Assembly (NCBI GenBank): GCA_916610825.1
Contig: OU744449.1
Span: forward strand, 25,429,232-25,493,231
From: Haliclystus octoradiatus
Lineage: Eukaryota; Cnidaria; Staurozoa; Stauromedusae; Haliclystidae
Direction: 5' to 3'
Length of the DNA: 64,000 bases
Below, in pieces: positions 8,786 through 23,700 of this stretch (positions are counted from its first letter, which is position 1; the number at the start of each line of letters is the position of its first letter). Below the pieces are notes generated by a model. It saw only the letters and a list, made by a program, of their open reading frames with translations, did no database searches and had not been told where the DNA came from. A program made the position numbers and the translations under genes.

Positions 8786-11700
8786 TTATACAACACCTTC
8801 TAGTGCTATAACCCAGCCCCAACGACAGGGAAGTAGCATATAATTAACTGTACTAATATCAACCTCGATCCCAACTTGACCTCGTTTGTATGATACAGGC
8901 AAATCATTAACATAACCAATCAAATGTGCTTTTGGAGTAGATGACGAAATAGGATGTTTTAATGAGATGATATTGTTTCTTGGCCACGAGAGGAAAATAG
9001 CATAAACGACTTGATCACGTGTGGTATACCTAGAGGTAAAAAAGAATAGTTCATGTTATAAAAATAACTCTTTTGAATAAAAATATATATTTTTTAAAAA
9101 TTTATAACGTTTAATTTTAATTGCTTTTAGAACGTAATTTTTTTTAACTATTATATCCTTTTAAGCCAAATATTGCAAAGCGTTAATGAATGCCCAGTAG
9201 AAGTAGCGCTATATACATTTAATTGTAATTAGTGTATTATTTTCATCAGACCTTATCAAAACACATACCATATATCTCTTGTCTGCGTATCATTTTGAAT
9301 TCTCCATGAACTTGTTTTATAAATAGCTTCACCATTAACACCTAGCCATTTACCAACTTGACGTAATCTCTCTTCAAAGATCGGAGCAATACGACCATCA
9401 GCAGTAGGACCAATATTCATAGCAATATTACCTCCGCAGCTAAAAATATAGAAAAATGAAATGTGTATTAAATCAGTATATAGCAGAGGTATATACCCGG
9501 GGGGGGGGTAACTCCACTGTGACGGCTATACGGGGACGTGCCACTTTTTGGGGGTCCATATTTCAGCTGAGAAAAATGAGATTTCAAATTTTGGAGCTTT
9601 TGGGTATCGTATTTTTGACATTTTCAAGAATTTCTAAAAAATGTTTGCATCATTTTTGTGTAGAAAAATGTTTGCATCATTTTTGTGTAGAAAAATGTTT
9701 GCATCATTTTTGTGTATTTACTTAAAATCAATCAAACTGCTAGAACTTTTTGGGTAGCATCAACAGAATTTTTGGAACTATTGGGTACTTCACCTTTCTC
9801 CAAAGTGGTACTTCACCCGTCCCTGAAGAGCTGGAGTTACCCCCCCCCGGGTATATAGTATATGAGAAGGATTCTTAGCCGTATATAGCAGACGTGTACA
9901 GGAACAGAACTTCAGAAAATGTTTATCTGGACATGAGAAGGATTCTTAGCCGGACTCTACGATACAATCCTTGCAATTTCATAACCAAACATTACAAAGT
10001 TAAATACTGTTTGGTTACTTTACACAGAATTTGGATTAAATATTCTAAGAAAGTGGTGTTTTCTTCTTCAATTTATCGTCATTTTTATTATCACTTTATT
10101 TTCCAGCTTTGTACCTTCATCATGTTCAATCATCGGAGTTTGTCGAAGTTGGAGTTCTTCTATAAGGAATTGAATTGGAGTTCTTCTAGTTCTATAGGGA
10201 GGGGGTCCTTACGTTTTATAGGAACCTTCCCTATAAGGACGTTCGAAAATTCTGACACCATATGAACGACAATCAATCTGTCATGTACTTGACTCAAATG
10301 TAACAGTAAAAATAGAAAAAAAGTGTTGCTCAAAATGATATTTGTGCTGGATTTGTGCTGGTAAAATGGATAGTAGACAGCATCAAAATATTACCATTGT
10401 GATTGAAGTCTTCTCACCTGATAGTTCGTACTATTAATGCAATCAAATCATCAATTGTATGAAAATCACTAAGGTTAGCATTGCGACGATAACCCCAAGA
10501 ATGGCGGTCAAGAGTCATTGCATCTTCCCATTTGAATTTTAAATGATGGCCTAGAATAAAGTTAATTAAATTAAATTTGACAGCAACAGTCAATGGCAAC
10601 AGTTTTCTCTTTTATTGCTCAACGTTTCGGATATCTTCTGTATCTAATTTCAAGAGTAAAGTTTTATCAAATATTCTACAAATTTATAACAAAATTACTG
10701 TAATTTACATTCTTTAAAATTTAAAATAATACGAAGCGGAGATTCGGCTTTTAAGTCTTTTATGAAAAGCATTTCATATATAAGACAGGCCAATTGCAGA
10801 AGATGCTGAACAGTGTCAGTGTGTGTTTAACCCTCTCGTGTAGGTGATTTTTGGTGTAGCCTACATAGCTTGCGTCACACAAGCCACATTTAAATGGATA
10901 TACTACAGTGTGAAACCTGTATATAACGGCCAGCTACGAGGTAGATAAATTGACCACTATAGACAGGTGGCCTTTATATACAGGTTTGATTCAAAAGAAA
11001 ATACAATTTTAGACATTACAAGAGTGACCACTATAGACAGGTGGCCGCTGTATAGAGGTGACCGTTATAACAGGTTTTAATGTACATTTAAATTAAATTA
11101 TATTAAAAATTATACAAGAACATCTTCCAATATTGTGAATGCGAAAGTGCAGCATTACCATGACGACACATCCTGGAGATGTAACCTTGATCAAATTTAA
11201 AATCTGAGCTACAGTATATAGGAGAGCATTTTAAATCTAGCACAGTATTGCCATAATCATATAATGGCGTAAGATAATTACATCTAGGTTATAGTAGAAC
11301 AGTTCAGAAATTAACAATCTCAAGCGTTACCATAATGACCAAAAATGAAGATAAATCTTCAAATAAAACCTAGGTTGTAAAAGGGTATTTTCGAAATGCC
11401 TTTCCAACGGTGTCAGGGGCAGAAGATTGTTCTTGTTTAGAATTTTACCCGTTCCATTACTTGCGAGCATTCCGGTGCCTGTTGATGCCTCACAATCACC
11501 AAATTCCGTTTGAATAACGTGACTTGTAATTTTAAAGATGAATTACCTGGATCGAAATCATCAGCACCACATGTTTTCACATCACCATGTTTACAGCTTA
11601 CTCCTTTACCCCAACGGTCATTAACAAGAATTGTATCTTTAACAGGACTAAATATTGACACACAAAACAATGTTGATTAATCATCAATGTAAAATAACGA

Positions 11701-14700
11701 AATGGATTACATCCAGGTTCCGACAAAAATGGGGATCCTGGGATCATAGATCTCGAAAAGCTATAGAGCAAATTCAGAAGAAAATTGATAACTTTTTTGA
11801 TTTATAGGTCAATAGGTCAACGAAAAATCCAGAAGAAAATGTACAATATCGTTCAAGATTCCAGAAGGCAAAACCTTTGTCGGATAGTGATTACATCAAT
11901 GTGATTGTCTTAGATCCTGAGTTACCCAAATAGGCGAGTTACTCACCTTACCAAGTTAACATTTGTTGTGTGTTTACAAGGAAAAACCATGGGCAACCCG
12001 AGTAACCCGCAAACCTGAGTTGAAATTTGAAGCCAGTGTAAGTATGCGCGTTAAAATCCAATGATCAGAGAACAAAAATATCTACAGCAGAAACGTTCGA
12101 AACAATCAGAAATTCAATTTACCAATTATATTTAATTCACCTACCCAAGCTACTAGCCTATTTGTGTTAACCTCGCCTACACAAGTAGTAACTCACCCTC
12201 CTTGTAAACAGGGCATTAGAGCTACGATTCCTTATCACCATATCAACACTATCATCACCTGTCATTGTAGAGCCATGCAATAAATTCTTTACTTTCCCAA
12301 TAATCAGCAGACGCAGCCCAATCACCATCAGACCATATATAATCTGGACGATATCGTTCAACCATGTCATGCAATTCTGGCTGAAGAATTTTCTACATAA
12401 AAAACACAACAATTTTTTATGATATTGTCCTTTTTTAAATCTTCCAGACAACAGCATTTATAGGAAATGGAAGTTTCAAAATAACCAGAGCCTTTAACAT
12501 ACCTTGATATAATTTTTTGTTGTGAAATTATTCTTTTTATCTTCAAGGTATAATGGATGAAACCATTCGAATAAAGAATGATAAAGACAAAAATGAACAT
12601 CTGTGCGGCGTAATATGGAAGATCTGACTTCACCTAGATGCAAATAAAAATAAAATCGATCGCTCATTTTAAAGATATTTAGTCTTTTTAGAACAGTACC
12701 TACTAATAAAATGATATCAATTTTACTAACATTGTTATCAAAAGGATAAAGGCACTGTTGCCTAGCATCATTGTGAAGTGAAATGTAATGTTCTACTTTC
12801 AAAGGTTTAACTATATGAAAACAATGAAAAAAGACTGTGGAGCTACTGATTCTAGTATCTATCTGTTGTGATGTCTCAATATAATATGACCATTGATCAT
12901 GGTTACGCTAGATACAAGGTGTTAGTTAACACATATATAACATCTCCCCCTTTTGGGAGTTTTGATTAAGAAACTAAAGATTTTTATCGATATGGGAATT
13001 TTAAGAATTCATTAAAATTGTACTGGTAATAAACGAACAAAAGCATGAATGAAAAATAAAGTAGAATTAACATAAAGAAGGTATATTGAATTTGAATGTC
13101 AACTACTAATAATGTTTTAGTATGGCAATATCATACTATCGTGGTATCAAAGCTGTAAACAGAACTATAGATACACACAACAACAAAAAAGTCATTAAAC
13201 GTCAATAACAAATCATAATTATTGTTAAGAAGTTAACTGTACCGATTTGGTACAACAGGAGTACGATGACTTCGTCTTGGTATTTGGATGTCTGATGAAA
13301 TTGTTGCAGTTGGAGGAATATCTAATGTTGAATCAATACGTAAAAACTTTCGATTTCTGACCCACATTCGACCACTTGGCATTTGAATACGATATTTACG
13401 ATGTGGCAAAGTTTCAATAATTGTTCCCACATGTGTCCATAGTTTAGAAGATGGGTCCTGTATTCGGACCTTGTTGCCAATAGCCAGTGTTGGTAGATCC
13501 TTTGCATGTTTATTATATTTAGATATTACAATGTCCATTTGCTTATTGTGGGCGTCAACTAATGCTGCAAGGGCTTGCCATTTAGGAGCGAATGCAGACT
13601 TATGAGCAGGAATAAGTGAACGTAATGGGAAACCATACAAGATTTCAGCAGGAGAATAACCATCAAATTTGGGAGTGTTACGCCACTCTAACAGGCCGGC
13701 ATAATAATGATCTTCATTAAATTTGGCATTCTCAAAGGATTTTATTATTAAACTCTTCATAGCTTTTACCCCTGCCTCCGCGTGACCATTACTTTGAGGA
13801 TAATGAGGTGAAGACGGATCGTAGGTAACATTCCAGTCTTTCAAAAATTTAGTAAATTCATGCGAACTATACTGAGGTCCATTGTCTGACCGCAAACGCA
13901 CAGGTATACCAGTGTCAGAAAAGATCTTTTTAAAGTCTTTGATAATAAGATTAGAGGTTGGATCGGTTTTACCGTAACGGCAAACTACAGGCCAACCAGA
14001 CAATCGATCAACGTAAACCATAAAATGATGACCAGAATGACTAAATAAATCAGAACTTACATCTTCAAAAGGACGATAAGGCATATAGCTAGGAATCAAT
14101 GTTTCTTTTTGTTGACTCGGTAAATGAGATTGGCAAATTGCACATGATTCAACTAAATTTGTAATATCAGATGACATACCTGGCCAATAAACAGCATTGC
14201 GAGCACGTCGTTTGGTACGAACAACACCTTGATGAGAATCATGCAGGCGATGTAAAACTTCTTTTCGCATAGTTTTAGGAATTAAAAGCTGATGACCTCG
14301 TAGAATAAGTTGATCATTGATTGACAGCTCTTCACGTAGTTTCCAATAGTGACGAATAATTTGATGAAGTTTGTCACGCTGATTTGGAAAACCTTTTAAA
14401 ATAATTTCTTTTAACATAATATATTCATCATCAATAGAGGCAGCATTCTGTAATTTTAAAAGCATAGCATCTTGAGGTTGATGACATTCTGACGTAATAG
14501 AAGCTGCATTGATACAAACAATAGAATTAATATGTTGCGTAATATCTTCTGCCAGTTGATCCTCATCTGTAGGATTTTTAACAGGTGCACGAGACAAAGC
14601 ATCAGGTATTAAATGATCCTTACCTCGTTTCCATGTAGCAATGAGAGAGTAAGGAGCCAATTGTTCTTTTAGCCGTTGCAGGCGGGAATTTTCAACAGCT

Positions 14701-17700
14701 GCCAAAGTAAAGTCGTTAATAACTGGAACTAAAGGTTTATGATCCGTAATGACAATAAATTTATGTAATCCAAGTAAATATAACTTGCATTTAATAACAG
14801 CCCATGTAACGGCTAATAATTCCAGCTCAATAGTGGCATAGCGTGACTCAGCATCAGATAAATACCTTGATCCACAATCAACTAAGTGCCATTGATTATC
14901 ATCATGCAATTGTAATAAACTCCAACCTAAACCGTAGGTACGGGAGGCATCAGTATGCAGTTCTGTTGGTAAATTAATATCAAACTGCTTGAGGACTGGA
15001 GGTGAAACTAGTGTCTTCTTGACACTGTCAAATGCATTTTGGTGAAGTTCAGTCCATATAAATTCGTTACGAATAGATAATAAATGCCGTAATGGCTCTG
15101 AACAATGAGCAACTTCTTTAGAGAAGTGTCCTAATTGATTAACCATTCCCATAAACGAACGTAGCTCAGAAATATTGGTAGGAGCTGGAAAGTCAGTAAT
15201 CGCTTCAACTCGTCTGGGTGTAGCACTAATACCATCTTTGCTTAGAATAAATCCCACATAATCGACACTTTCTTGTCCAAATATAAATTTATTAGGATTT
15301 AAAGTAATACATTGTTGTCGGCACCGCTCTAAAACATTGCGTACATTTGTAAGATGTGCTTCAAAAGAGTCATTATAAATTAAAATATCATCAACAACTT
15401 TTTCTAAATTAGGTAAGTTGGCCAATGCTTCGTCACCACGACGACAATACTCGTCGCCGGCACATACAAGACCCATAACGGCACGTTTATATTGGTATCG
15501 TCCCCAGGGTGTTAAAAAAGTAGTTAATGGACAGCTAACGTCATCTAAGGGTACCTGCCAATAACCAGAAGCTGCGTCTAACGTAGTAAATATCTTAGCT
15601 GTATGAGGTACGTTTGATACAGCATCCCATGGACTTTTGAAAGGGTGAACAGGACGACGGACATGTTGGTTGAGTTTAGTAAAATCAACACACAGACGTA
15701 ATTTACCATTTGGTTTCTGTACTACAACTAGTGGGCTAACAAAGTCTGTTGGATGATCATCGGCAAGTTGTATAATACCCTTAGCTACCATACTGTCAAG
15801 TGTGCTTTTGACCTCAGCTTGCCAAGCAAAGGGAATTTTTCTAGGTGTAGAAAGTGCATATGGTGTAACATCATCTTTTAAATAAATGTGCATCGGTGGA
15901 CCAGCCATTGGCTTAAGTTGATCAGTATCATTAAATACATCAGAAAATTCATCTAGTAGTTGAGAACGTATATTTTCAGATAAATTGTGAAGCTTGTGAG
16001 AAGAAACATGAGGAGTTTCTTGTACAACGGTGCGTAATATAGATGCCATAGGGGCGGGGAAAGTAGCAGGTATTATGCCAAGCTCAATTAGATTTTGAGT
16101 CGGAATAAGAAAGTCTGAGACCCCTTTACAAATATATATTTTCATCTTAGTGCTATATGTAGCTAGAATACCACGGCAATGTAAAACGCCAAGAACTTCT
16201 AAAGGTGAACCATTAGTAGCAGATAATTTGTCTGAGGTGTGGTTTAAACGAGACAAAGGAATATTATTGTCCGTCAATAGAGTGTCACTTGCAACACAAA
16301 CTTCAGCGCCAGTATCAGGAATACCGCTAACAGTTATTTGCTTGCGATGTGTCAATGATAATGCTAGAGAGATGTGTTGACATTTTGATGTAACGTTAGG
16401 TGTGGTATGTGAAACAGCATTTAGCTTCACACTTTCAATTATGTGTGAAACATCATTTGTAACGTTGTTAATGTCCACTTTATCTGAACGACACACAGGT
16501 CTTATATGACCTTTCTTGTTACAATTATGACAAGTTTTATCCTTAGCCCAGCAAGATTGTGGATCATGATCATGATTGGATTTACCACAATGTTTGCAGG
16601 GGACAGTGTTAGATTTCGTATCTGAAGCTTTTTTACGAAGCTTATTATGAACATTAGTTACACGAGCAACCTGAGCCGTTCTAGAGACCTCTTCGTTTCG
16701 TGCATTTTCTTCGGATTCACATAATTTTTTGATAATATGAATAGATACGCCCTCATCGAGAGCACGACATTTTCGTCTGATTTCAGAGTCATAAAGTCCT
16801 TCTATAATGAAGTCCCCCAATGAGCGATCGTGACAATGGGGACAGGGGTCCGTAAGATGAAATAATTTCAGTTTTTCACGATAGAATGCACAAAACGGTT
16901 CATTCTCACCTTGTGAATAATGCATAAATGCTGCACGACGTATCCGCAGATTATCTTTTTGCTTAAAATATCCATCTAATTTAAGTAATAATGTGTCTGT
17001 AGTAATAGTTCTTTGATCTACATTTAATACCAATCGGACAGTGTCAAGTGTTTCTTGAGTCATACGAGAAATCAGAAATGAAACTTGCTGTTGGCTAGGG
17101 CAACGAGTAAGGCCCGTAAATAATAAATAGTTATCTATTTGATGTCTCCAGTCCACAAACTGACCATATGTAAGGTTATCAGACAATTTATCTGGAGGTG
17201 GGTAAGCGCTCGATAGGCGTAACCCGGAAGCCGAGTTTTCAATATTACTCACTGGCACACTTTCAACAACAAGAGAATCGTCGTCGCTCGCATTAGGCAA
17301 AACAGATGCCACGGTTTCAGTAGTCGTATTAAGGCCAGTAAGTTGTTCCATAAATGCAGATAACGATCTCTCCATACGTTTTTCGAACGAATCCATACGG
17401 GCAGCGAGATTGACATTATCGTCAAAAACGGGCGGCTCAACATCAGCATTGCCCTTCTTTCGTGCCTTCGATTTTGGAGTTTTATTAGGCATAACGTTTA
17501 ATGTAAACGATATACGATAAACAGAATGATAATAAATGACATATCAAACTAAACAAGATAAACAATGGTAAGTTCAAAAATATCAACTGCGCCATGTGAT
17601 GTCTCAATATAATATGACCATTGATCATGGTTACGCTAGATACAAGGTGTTAGTTAACACATATATAACATCTGTAAAAACAACCATTTCATGAACTTCA

Positions 17701-20700
17701 GATGAATTGTTCATGAAATATTTGTGAAATGTTGCTGAAATGTTTGTAAATTGATTGTGAAATGCTCATAAATAGTTCTGCAAATTCTTGGACAGTGAGA
17801 ACAATACAATTAAGTAATATTTTTGTTAGACTAGCTTGAAATCCTTTCGTCATCCTCCGCACCAGTCACACTAATAATTACAAAATAATACACAAAAGTA
17901 AGATAACAACATTAGAAATATAAATATAAATATAAAAATATAAAATAAACAGACCCTTGTTGGGAGAGGAATTAAAACTATCATTCGACTATTTCTAGTT
18001 TATCGAGGCATGTTAGCTTTGTGATAATAATAACCGTAATAGCAAAATAGTAAGAGTCATAATGAAACAGTGTAACGTAGTTAGCGATTAAAAACAAGAA
18101 TGTAGTCGATTATTGATTTCCTTCAATAAACTGGCATCTTAAACACATCCCACACAGGGCATTTTTCCCAATAAAGCTATCATGTGAACATCCTCCGCAA
18201 ACTCCAAGTCTTTCAATATTATACTAAATAATAGCCAACCATAAACTAATACATGCATATTGTACAAACTTTGAACACTTCAACTATAATGTGCCTGGTA
18301 CCAGGATACCTCCTAATTGCTAAGATCAATAAACTGTACTTTTTAACCTTGGATTAAATCAAATGCAGTCTCCAATAACGTTTTTGTGATCTATTCATGA
18401 ACTTCTATAGAATATTATAGAAAATGATATACAGCCAGATAGAATGATGGTACTGATGGCAGATAGAATGGTATTGCATTGTGAGCAGCTGCAGGGTATC
18501 GTTGCGTGTTGGCAATAGATGCCTGTCTGCCATGAAATCTGTTGGAATTGATCTGACGGTGATGCGGGCTGCGGCTGAGATCAATAAAGAACATTTACAA
18601 TCATTGCTCGTAGCGAAAAGAATCACTCCTCTATAAATAGAAGAATGGTACAGGTTCTTTCGGTAGGGCAATACTGTCGCAATCACTTACAGGCAGTACA
18701 GCAAACAGTCTTAGGTTACATGTAAAACTGGCTAGCAAAATGTATCTACAAAAATTCACATCCAATGTCATAGAATATATTGCTAGAGTGACAATTGTAT
18801 TGATATGATTGCTATATATATTGTAATTTGATACCCTATGTAAAACTCACTAATTAAGTCTCGGTGAGGTCCAGTATCAACCGAATTCCAATTCCAAGAC
18901 ACATTCGATTTCCAGTTAGTAAACCCATCATGATGCTTACTAGTCATAACAAAATACCTAAACACAAAAAGTAATTGATTTTCAAGTATATAATTAGTAT
19001 TGAAACCTAGGTTGGAAACAGGCATGTTGACTGAGGAGAAACACTTGATTCTTGCTCTGACAAGTGCAGATTCTTTTTTTAGTCAGCCTCAAGAATATTA
19101 GTAACGATTTCAAAAGTAAATGTGTTACTGGAACTTGTAACTGCTACTTTTTAGTAATTTCTATTTGCGAAGAGTTCCTTTAAAGTAGGAATGAACTCCC
19201 AGACTATCTTCACATATTAGGGAGGTTTAGATTTAATACCTGTACCGGTTCAAAATCATGTTTAGTCAGTAAGAAGAATGGGTTATACCGGTACTCGTCC
19301 TTTCAAAACAAGACGTTTACATTCAATAAAATAATTTAAAACCTCAGTTTCTGTTTTCCAGGTAAAAACAAAACTCTGACAGTTTGTTCAGGATACATTT
19401 TGATTATTTGTAGAAATTCTATAGCGACAATAAAATTTCATTCAAAAAAGCGAAAGTAAAACCAAAACAAAGCAAAACAACGAAATCAAAACATGTACTC
19501 CGTTCATGTTTCGCGCCGGAAGGTGTCCCGAAACGAGGAGGTCAGTACAGGTTTCAGTGCATAGGAGCTGAGAATTGATGCACAGAAGTGATGTGCAGCA
19601 TGAAAACTGTACTCGTAGCTGTATCTGTACTAAGTCTGAACCTTCCTATAATGTAGTAGAGCCTAACGTAAAAAAAATCAATGGCATAATTTTTTTTTAT
19701 CTGTAAATATAAGAAAAATGCCTTCAAAGTGGTGAATTGACCCAAATGTCGCTGAGAAAAAAAGAAATGGATCTAGCTTAAGTTGTGTTGTTTGTCTAGC
19801 AGACTTTAAGAATGGGCTGATCACGCAATCATCATCATCATCATCATTTATTCAGAATCCTTTAAGTCACATAAAAATAATTTTATAGACATTTATATAG
19901 GGTTTAGTAACAGAACAATAAATAAATGAAGTAAATTATCTTAAGAATGTAAATGCTTCTCAAGGAGACTTTTGAAAGTAGGCATGCTCTGGACGTCCTT
20001 CATTGTAGTATGGTAGATCGTTCCACTTGTGCGCACCAGCATTTTGAAATGAATGGTGATGGCTAAACTTGATGTATATGTCATTATGGGTGTGAGATCT
20101 TGTCTTGGTGGCACAGAGTGGTACAGTAAAACCTGATATAACAGCCAGCTACTAGAGGTAGATAAATTGACCATTATAGACAGGTGGCCTTTATATAGAG
20201 GTTTGATTCAATAGAAAATACTATTTTAGACATTGCAAGAGTGACCACTATAGACATGTGGCTGCTGTATAGAGGTGGCTGTTAACTGTATTTGGTCGTT
20301 GAAATATATGGGAGAGCAGAGGAGGAGCTCGATTAAATTAAATTTTATGAGTGAACATTAATTGATGAGAGGTTATTCGATCTCTGACAGAAAGCCAACC
20401 AAGTCGATTTTGCATGTCTGAGATATGAATGTGATAGTTACAACGAGCACTGTCCTCATTCCTCTGTTCTGCAATCTCTGGAGGCAATCTAGATGTTCAA
20501 CTTTGCAATTCCCCCACATGACAGCGCATCAATGTTATGTTTGAGGTGACGTAGCCCCGAAAAGCCATCAAAACAAATTTTTATTCATTTAGACATATAC
20601 AAACAAACATATAAACTTGCACATTACAATAAAAATATGTTATTTGTGTGTAAGACTCTTATAGGGTCGGCATAGAGGAGACAGGAAACATGCAAGTAAC

Positions 20701-23700
20701 TTCTAAGTATCAAACGATGAATCTTTCACAACGGTCAACAAGAAAAAGGAGGGAAATACAGAAACATGCAACAACTAATACGACAAATCTTCTTTAGACG
20801 TGGAAAATTTTGAAAAATTGTAATTTAATGAAGTATCTTTTGTAGAATAATTGATACAGTTTACCGCCATTTTTATTTGAACAACTCAACAAAGTCAATA
20901 GGAAGCTCCAATTAACGTAAACTAGATATGTTTGAACTCACTTGGCTTCTGATTGGACGGTGAAACAATGGATATCTATTATCTAAGATCCACGACTTCT
21001 GCCGTGGTAATGGCTGAGATGTTGTAATCAGTTAACAACTCGTATGGAAACATGATTGATTTCAACCGAAGACGCTGCTTTTCATAACTACTTTCTTCAG
21101 TTTTATAAAATATTTTTAACTAGTTATAGCTGTCTAGGACTACTCTGTGTTCTCTTTAAATATTGATAATTACAGTAGGCTAATATCAAGTATTGCAGCA
21201 TTATATCACACATCATTGTGATAATTTGTGAGTTGATTTCATACAACCATCACGTATGCTAAACTTATGCTTAACAAGGGAGCATATGGGAGAGGGAAAT
21301 CTGTTGCACCACTGTCAAATCGATAGACTATGTTTTGATGACATTACATCTTCAATGAATAACAATGCACACTCTGATCCCATCATGCTTTATAAAATTA
21401 TACTTACTTGGCACCAGATGCTTTGACAACGTCAGCCCAATGATCTGGATCAAACAGCTCTGCTTTAAAATGGGGTGCAAAATCTTGATATTGAAAGTTT
21501 GGTGCATAATTCTTCTTCATAAAATCAACATACTCCTTCCTTGGACTTCCTATTTAAAGAAAATTCAACACAAAAAGTTAACAAAAAACCTACAATAACA
21601 CAACAATCTCTATCTTGTTATATTGCCATTCCTATTGGGGATTATCCTTTAAATGTATGATGGGGATATAGAAACGTACCAGAGTACCAGGGACGTCATA
21701 AAGGGGGCAGCGGGTGCGACAGCCTTTACTGCCCTTGAGATGAGGGAGTGAGCGGGGGCAAAAATGCAATCTAGAAAAAAATTTATGATACATATAGGGC
21801 ATACCGCCATAGTTATTAATAACCCATTCTGAAATCTCTTATTATGTTACATTTAATGTTTATTATGATTGTATGTTCGATTTAGTAAGACGGTAATCAA
21901 ATAAGGATAATATAGTAGTTTCAATGTCTCGATATTAGCTGTAGAAACGTTGTTTTTTTTGTTTGCTTATTTTCGTTGTAGAGTAACATATTTTCCAAAT
22001 GCAGCGAAGAATATGTTTGTGGGAAATTCCTGTTGTTGTTTCCTGTGTCCCTGAGAACCATATCTTTGGTTTTAACAATTATTTGAACTTTAAAGGCCTA
22101 CAGCTTACAACCTTAATATATTGCTAAATTTTCAATTTAAAACTTATGAAATAAACTACTTTCAAAATTCTTCTTATAAAATTTACTGACTGGTAAAATA
22201 AAATGCATGCGTAACAAATTTTTCAGAGTAAAAAATAGCGACAAAAAACACAAGTAGTGATCTTTGAAAATTTTTCGATATTATTCATTATACCATCGTC
22301 AGCTCAAAAGAAATAAAATGATAATTTACAAATTATTTATAGGCTAAGGATCTAAAAACTTTAAAACCTATTCAATTACGAACTACGTTCTATTTATCAG
22401 TACTTTACAAAAGGAGTCAAGAACGAATAGAGTCACTCTGAGTGTTGAGAGTCCGTTTTCTTTCACGGATAATTAACATTTCATGAAGCGAAAACCTTAG
22501 TTCTAAGTGAACGTACGACGTGTCTTCGTTATTTACAAATGTTCCCCTAGAAGAGACAATTAAAATAATTGTGGAGAAGGCATTTAGAGATCATTGGTTT
22601 AATCAAACGTACGACCTTTGTATTACTCCTGAAGAACTAACTGAATTATTACAATTACTGTAGCTACTAAAAATCAATTAATATTTTGATTAAATGGAAT
22701 TTGGTACGAGCAAATAGACGGTGTTGCTATGGGTTCACCACTAGGCCCTTTAATGGCAAATGTATTCATGTGTGATTTAGAGAAATTACACTTATCAACG
22801 GAATTGTCTACCGCAATATTACTGCCGATATGTTGATGACACGTTTGCCGTTATGCCCGGCTATTCTGAAGCAGTAGAATTTTTAAATATTTTGAACAAT
22901 AGTTCATCTTTAAAATTTACTTTTGAGGTTCAACAAGATAATAAATTACCATTCCTTGGCATTATGCTCAATAAAAAGGGACATGTTATCAAGGGATTTT
23001 ATTAATTATTGTAGGCCTATTTCTAAATCTGATCGCCTCAAGACTTACAACGAAGAACCTAATTCAAAAAATAAAGTTGCAAATAATATTGTATGTCATA
23101 TATAAGACCAGATATCTACTAATTCGTTACGTAAACAATTGAAGTCGGTCAACAGTTTAGACCGATATTTAAAAGCAGAAAATTGATTGATGAACTTAGA
23201 ATCTGTGAGCCGAGACCGGTTTTACTGTCTCGTCAATGTGTTGTATATGAAATGTAACTCGTGTGATGAAAGTTATGTCAGTTTCGCATGCCGGCAACTT
23301 CACCAATGCATTGCCGAACACAGTGGATCTGTAGTGGATTGTTTTATGTCTATTGTCTTATCATAATGTATTTCCTTTGTCAACTGTAAAGCTTCCGTTT
23401 GTAATCACGTATACCTTGTAAATGTAAATCACTGTCTGTAATGTATTAACTCTCTTCACGTCTGCCCTTCGTAGCGACAGCATCTACGTTAGCAAAGCTG
23501 GTCCACCTTCATAGAGGCTCTGTTTATCAACGGCCATATTAACCCTTATTCATCCTCTCCCTGTTGGTGGCCAGCTACAGTTATTATTATTATCAAATAC
23601 ATCTAATCAACATCTATGCATGTGTGGTGGTATCTATCAATACGTCGTACATTCCACCCGCTACAGATCGAGCTCGGCTGTCGAAAGACATTTACATTCA

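Larger units (their letters stand above)
12867..17670 (-). mobile_element. Complete Mag-type Ty3/gypsy LTR retrotransposon
   Basis: A 4804-bp element in fucosidase intron 3, transcribed opposite to the plus strand and therefore in the same direction as the host gene. It has two identical 76-bp LTRs, a 5-bp target duplication TCTGT at 12862-12866 and 17671-17675, and one open gag-pol frame. Directly inside the 5' LTR is a primer-binding site TGGCGCAGTTG, one base from the complement of a typical animal tRNA-Ser 3' end. Directly before the 3' LTR is a polypurine tract AAAAGGGGGAGA. LTRs this short and a tRNA-Ser primer are, to my knowledge, features of the Mag lineage. Everything visible suggests a recent insertion. 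Confidence 0.95.

Noticed and set aside
9637-9716. Three 27-bp repeats that encode CLHHFCVEK three times in the forward frame
   Set aside because: The repeat lies inside a non-coding MITE in a fucosidase intron; the protein repeat is a by-product of the DNA repeat.
12867-17670. Endogenous retrovirus
   Set aside because: No envelope frame after integrase; the polyprotein ends shortly before the polypurine tract. It is an LTR retrotransposon.
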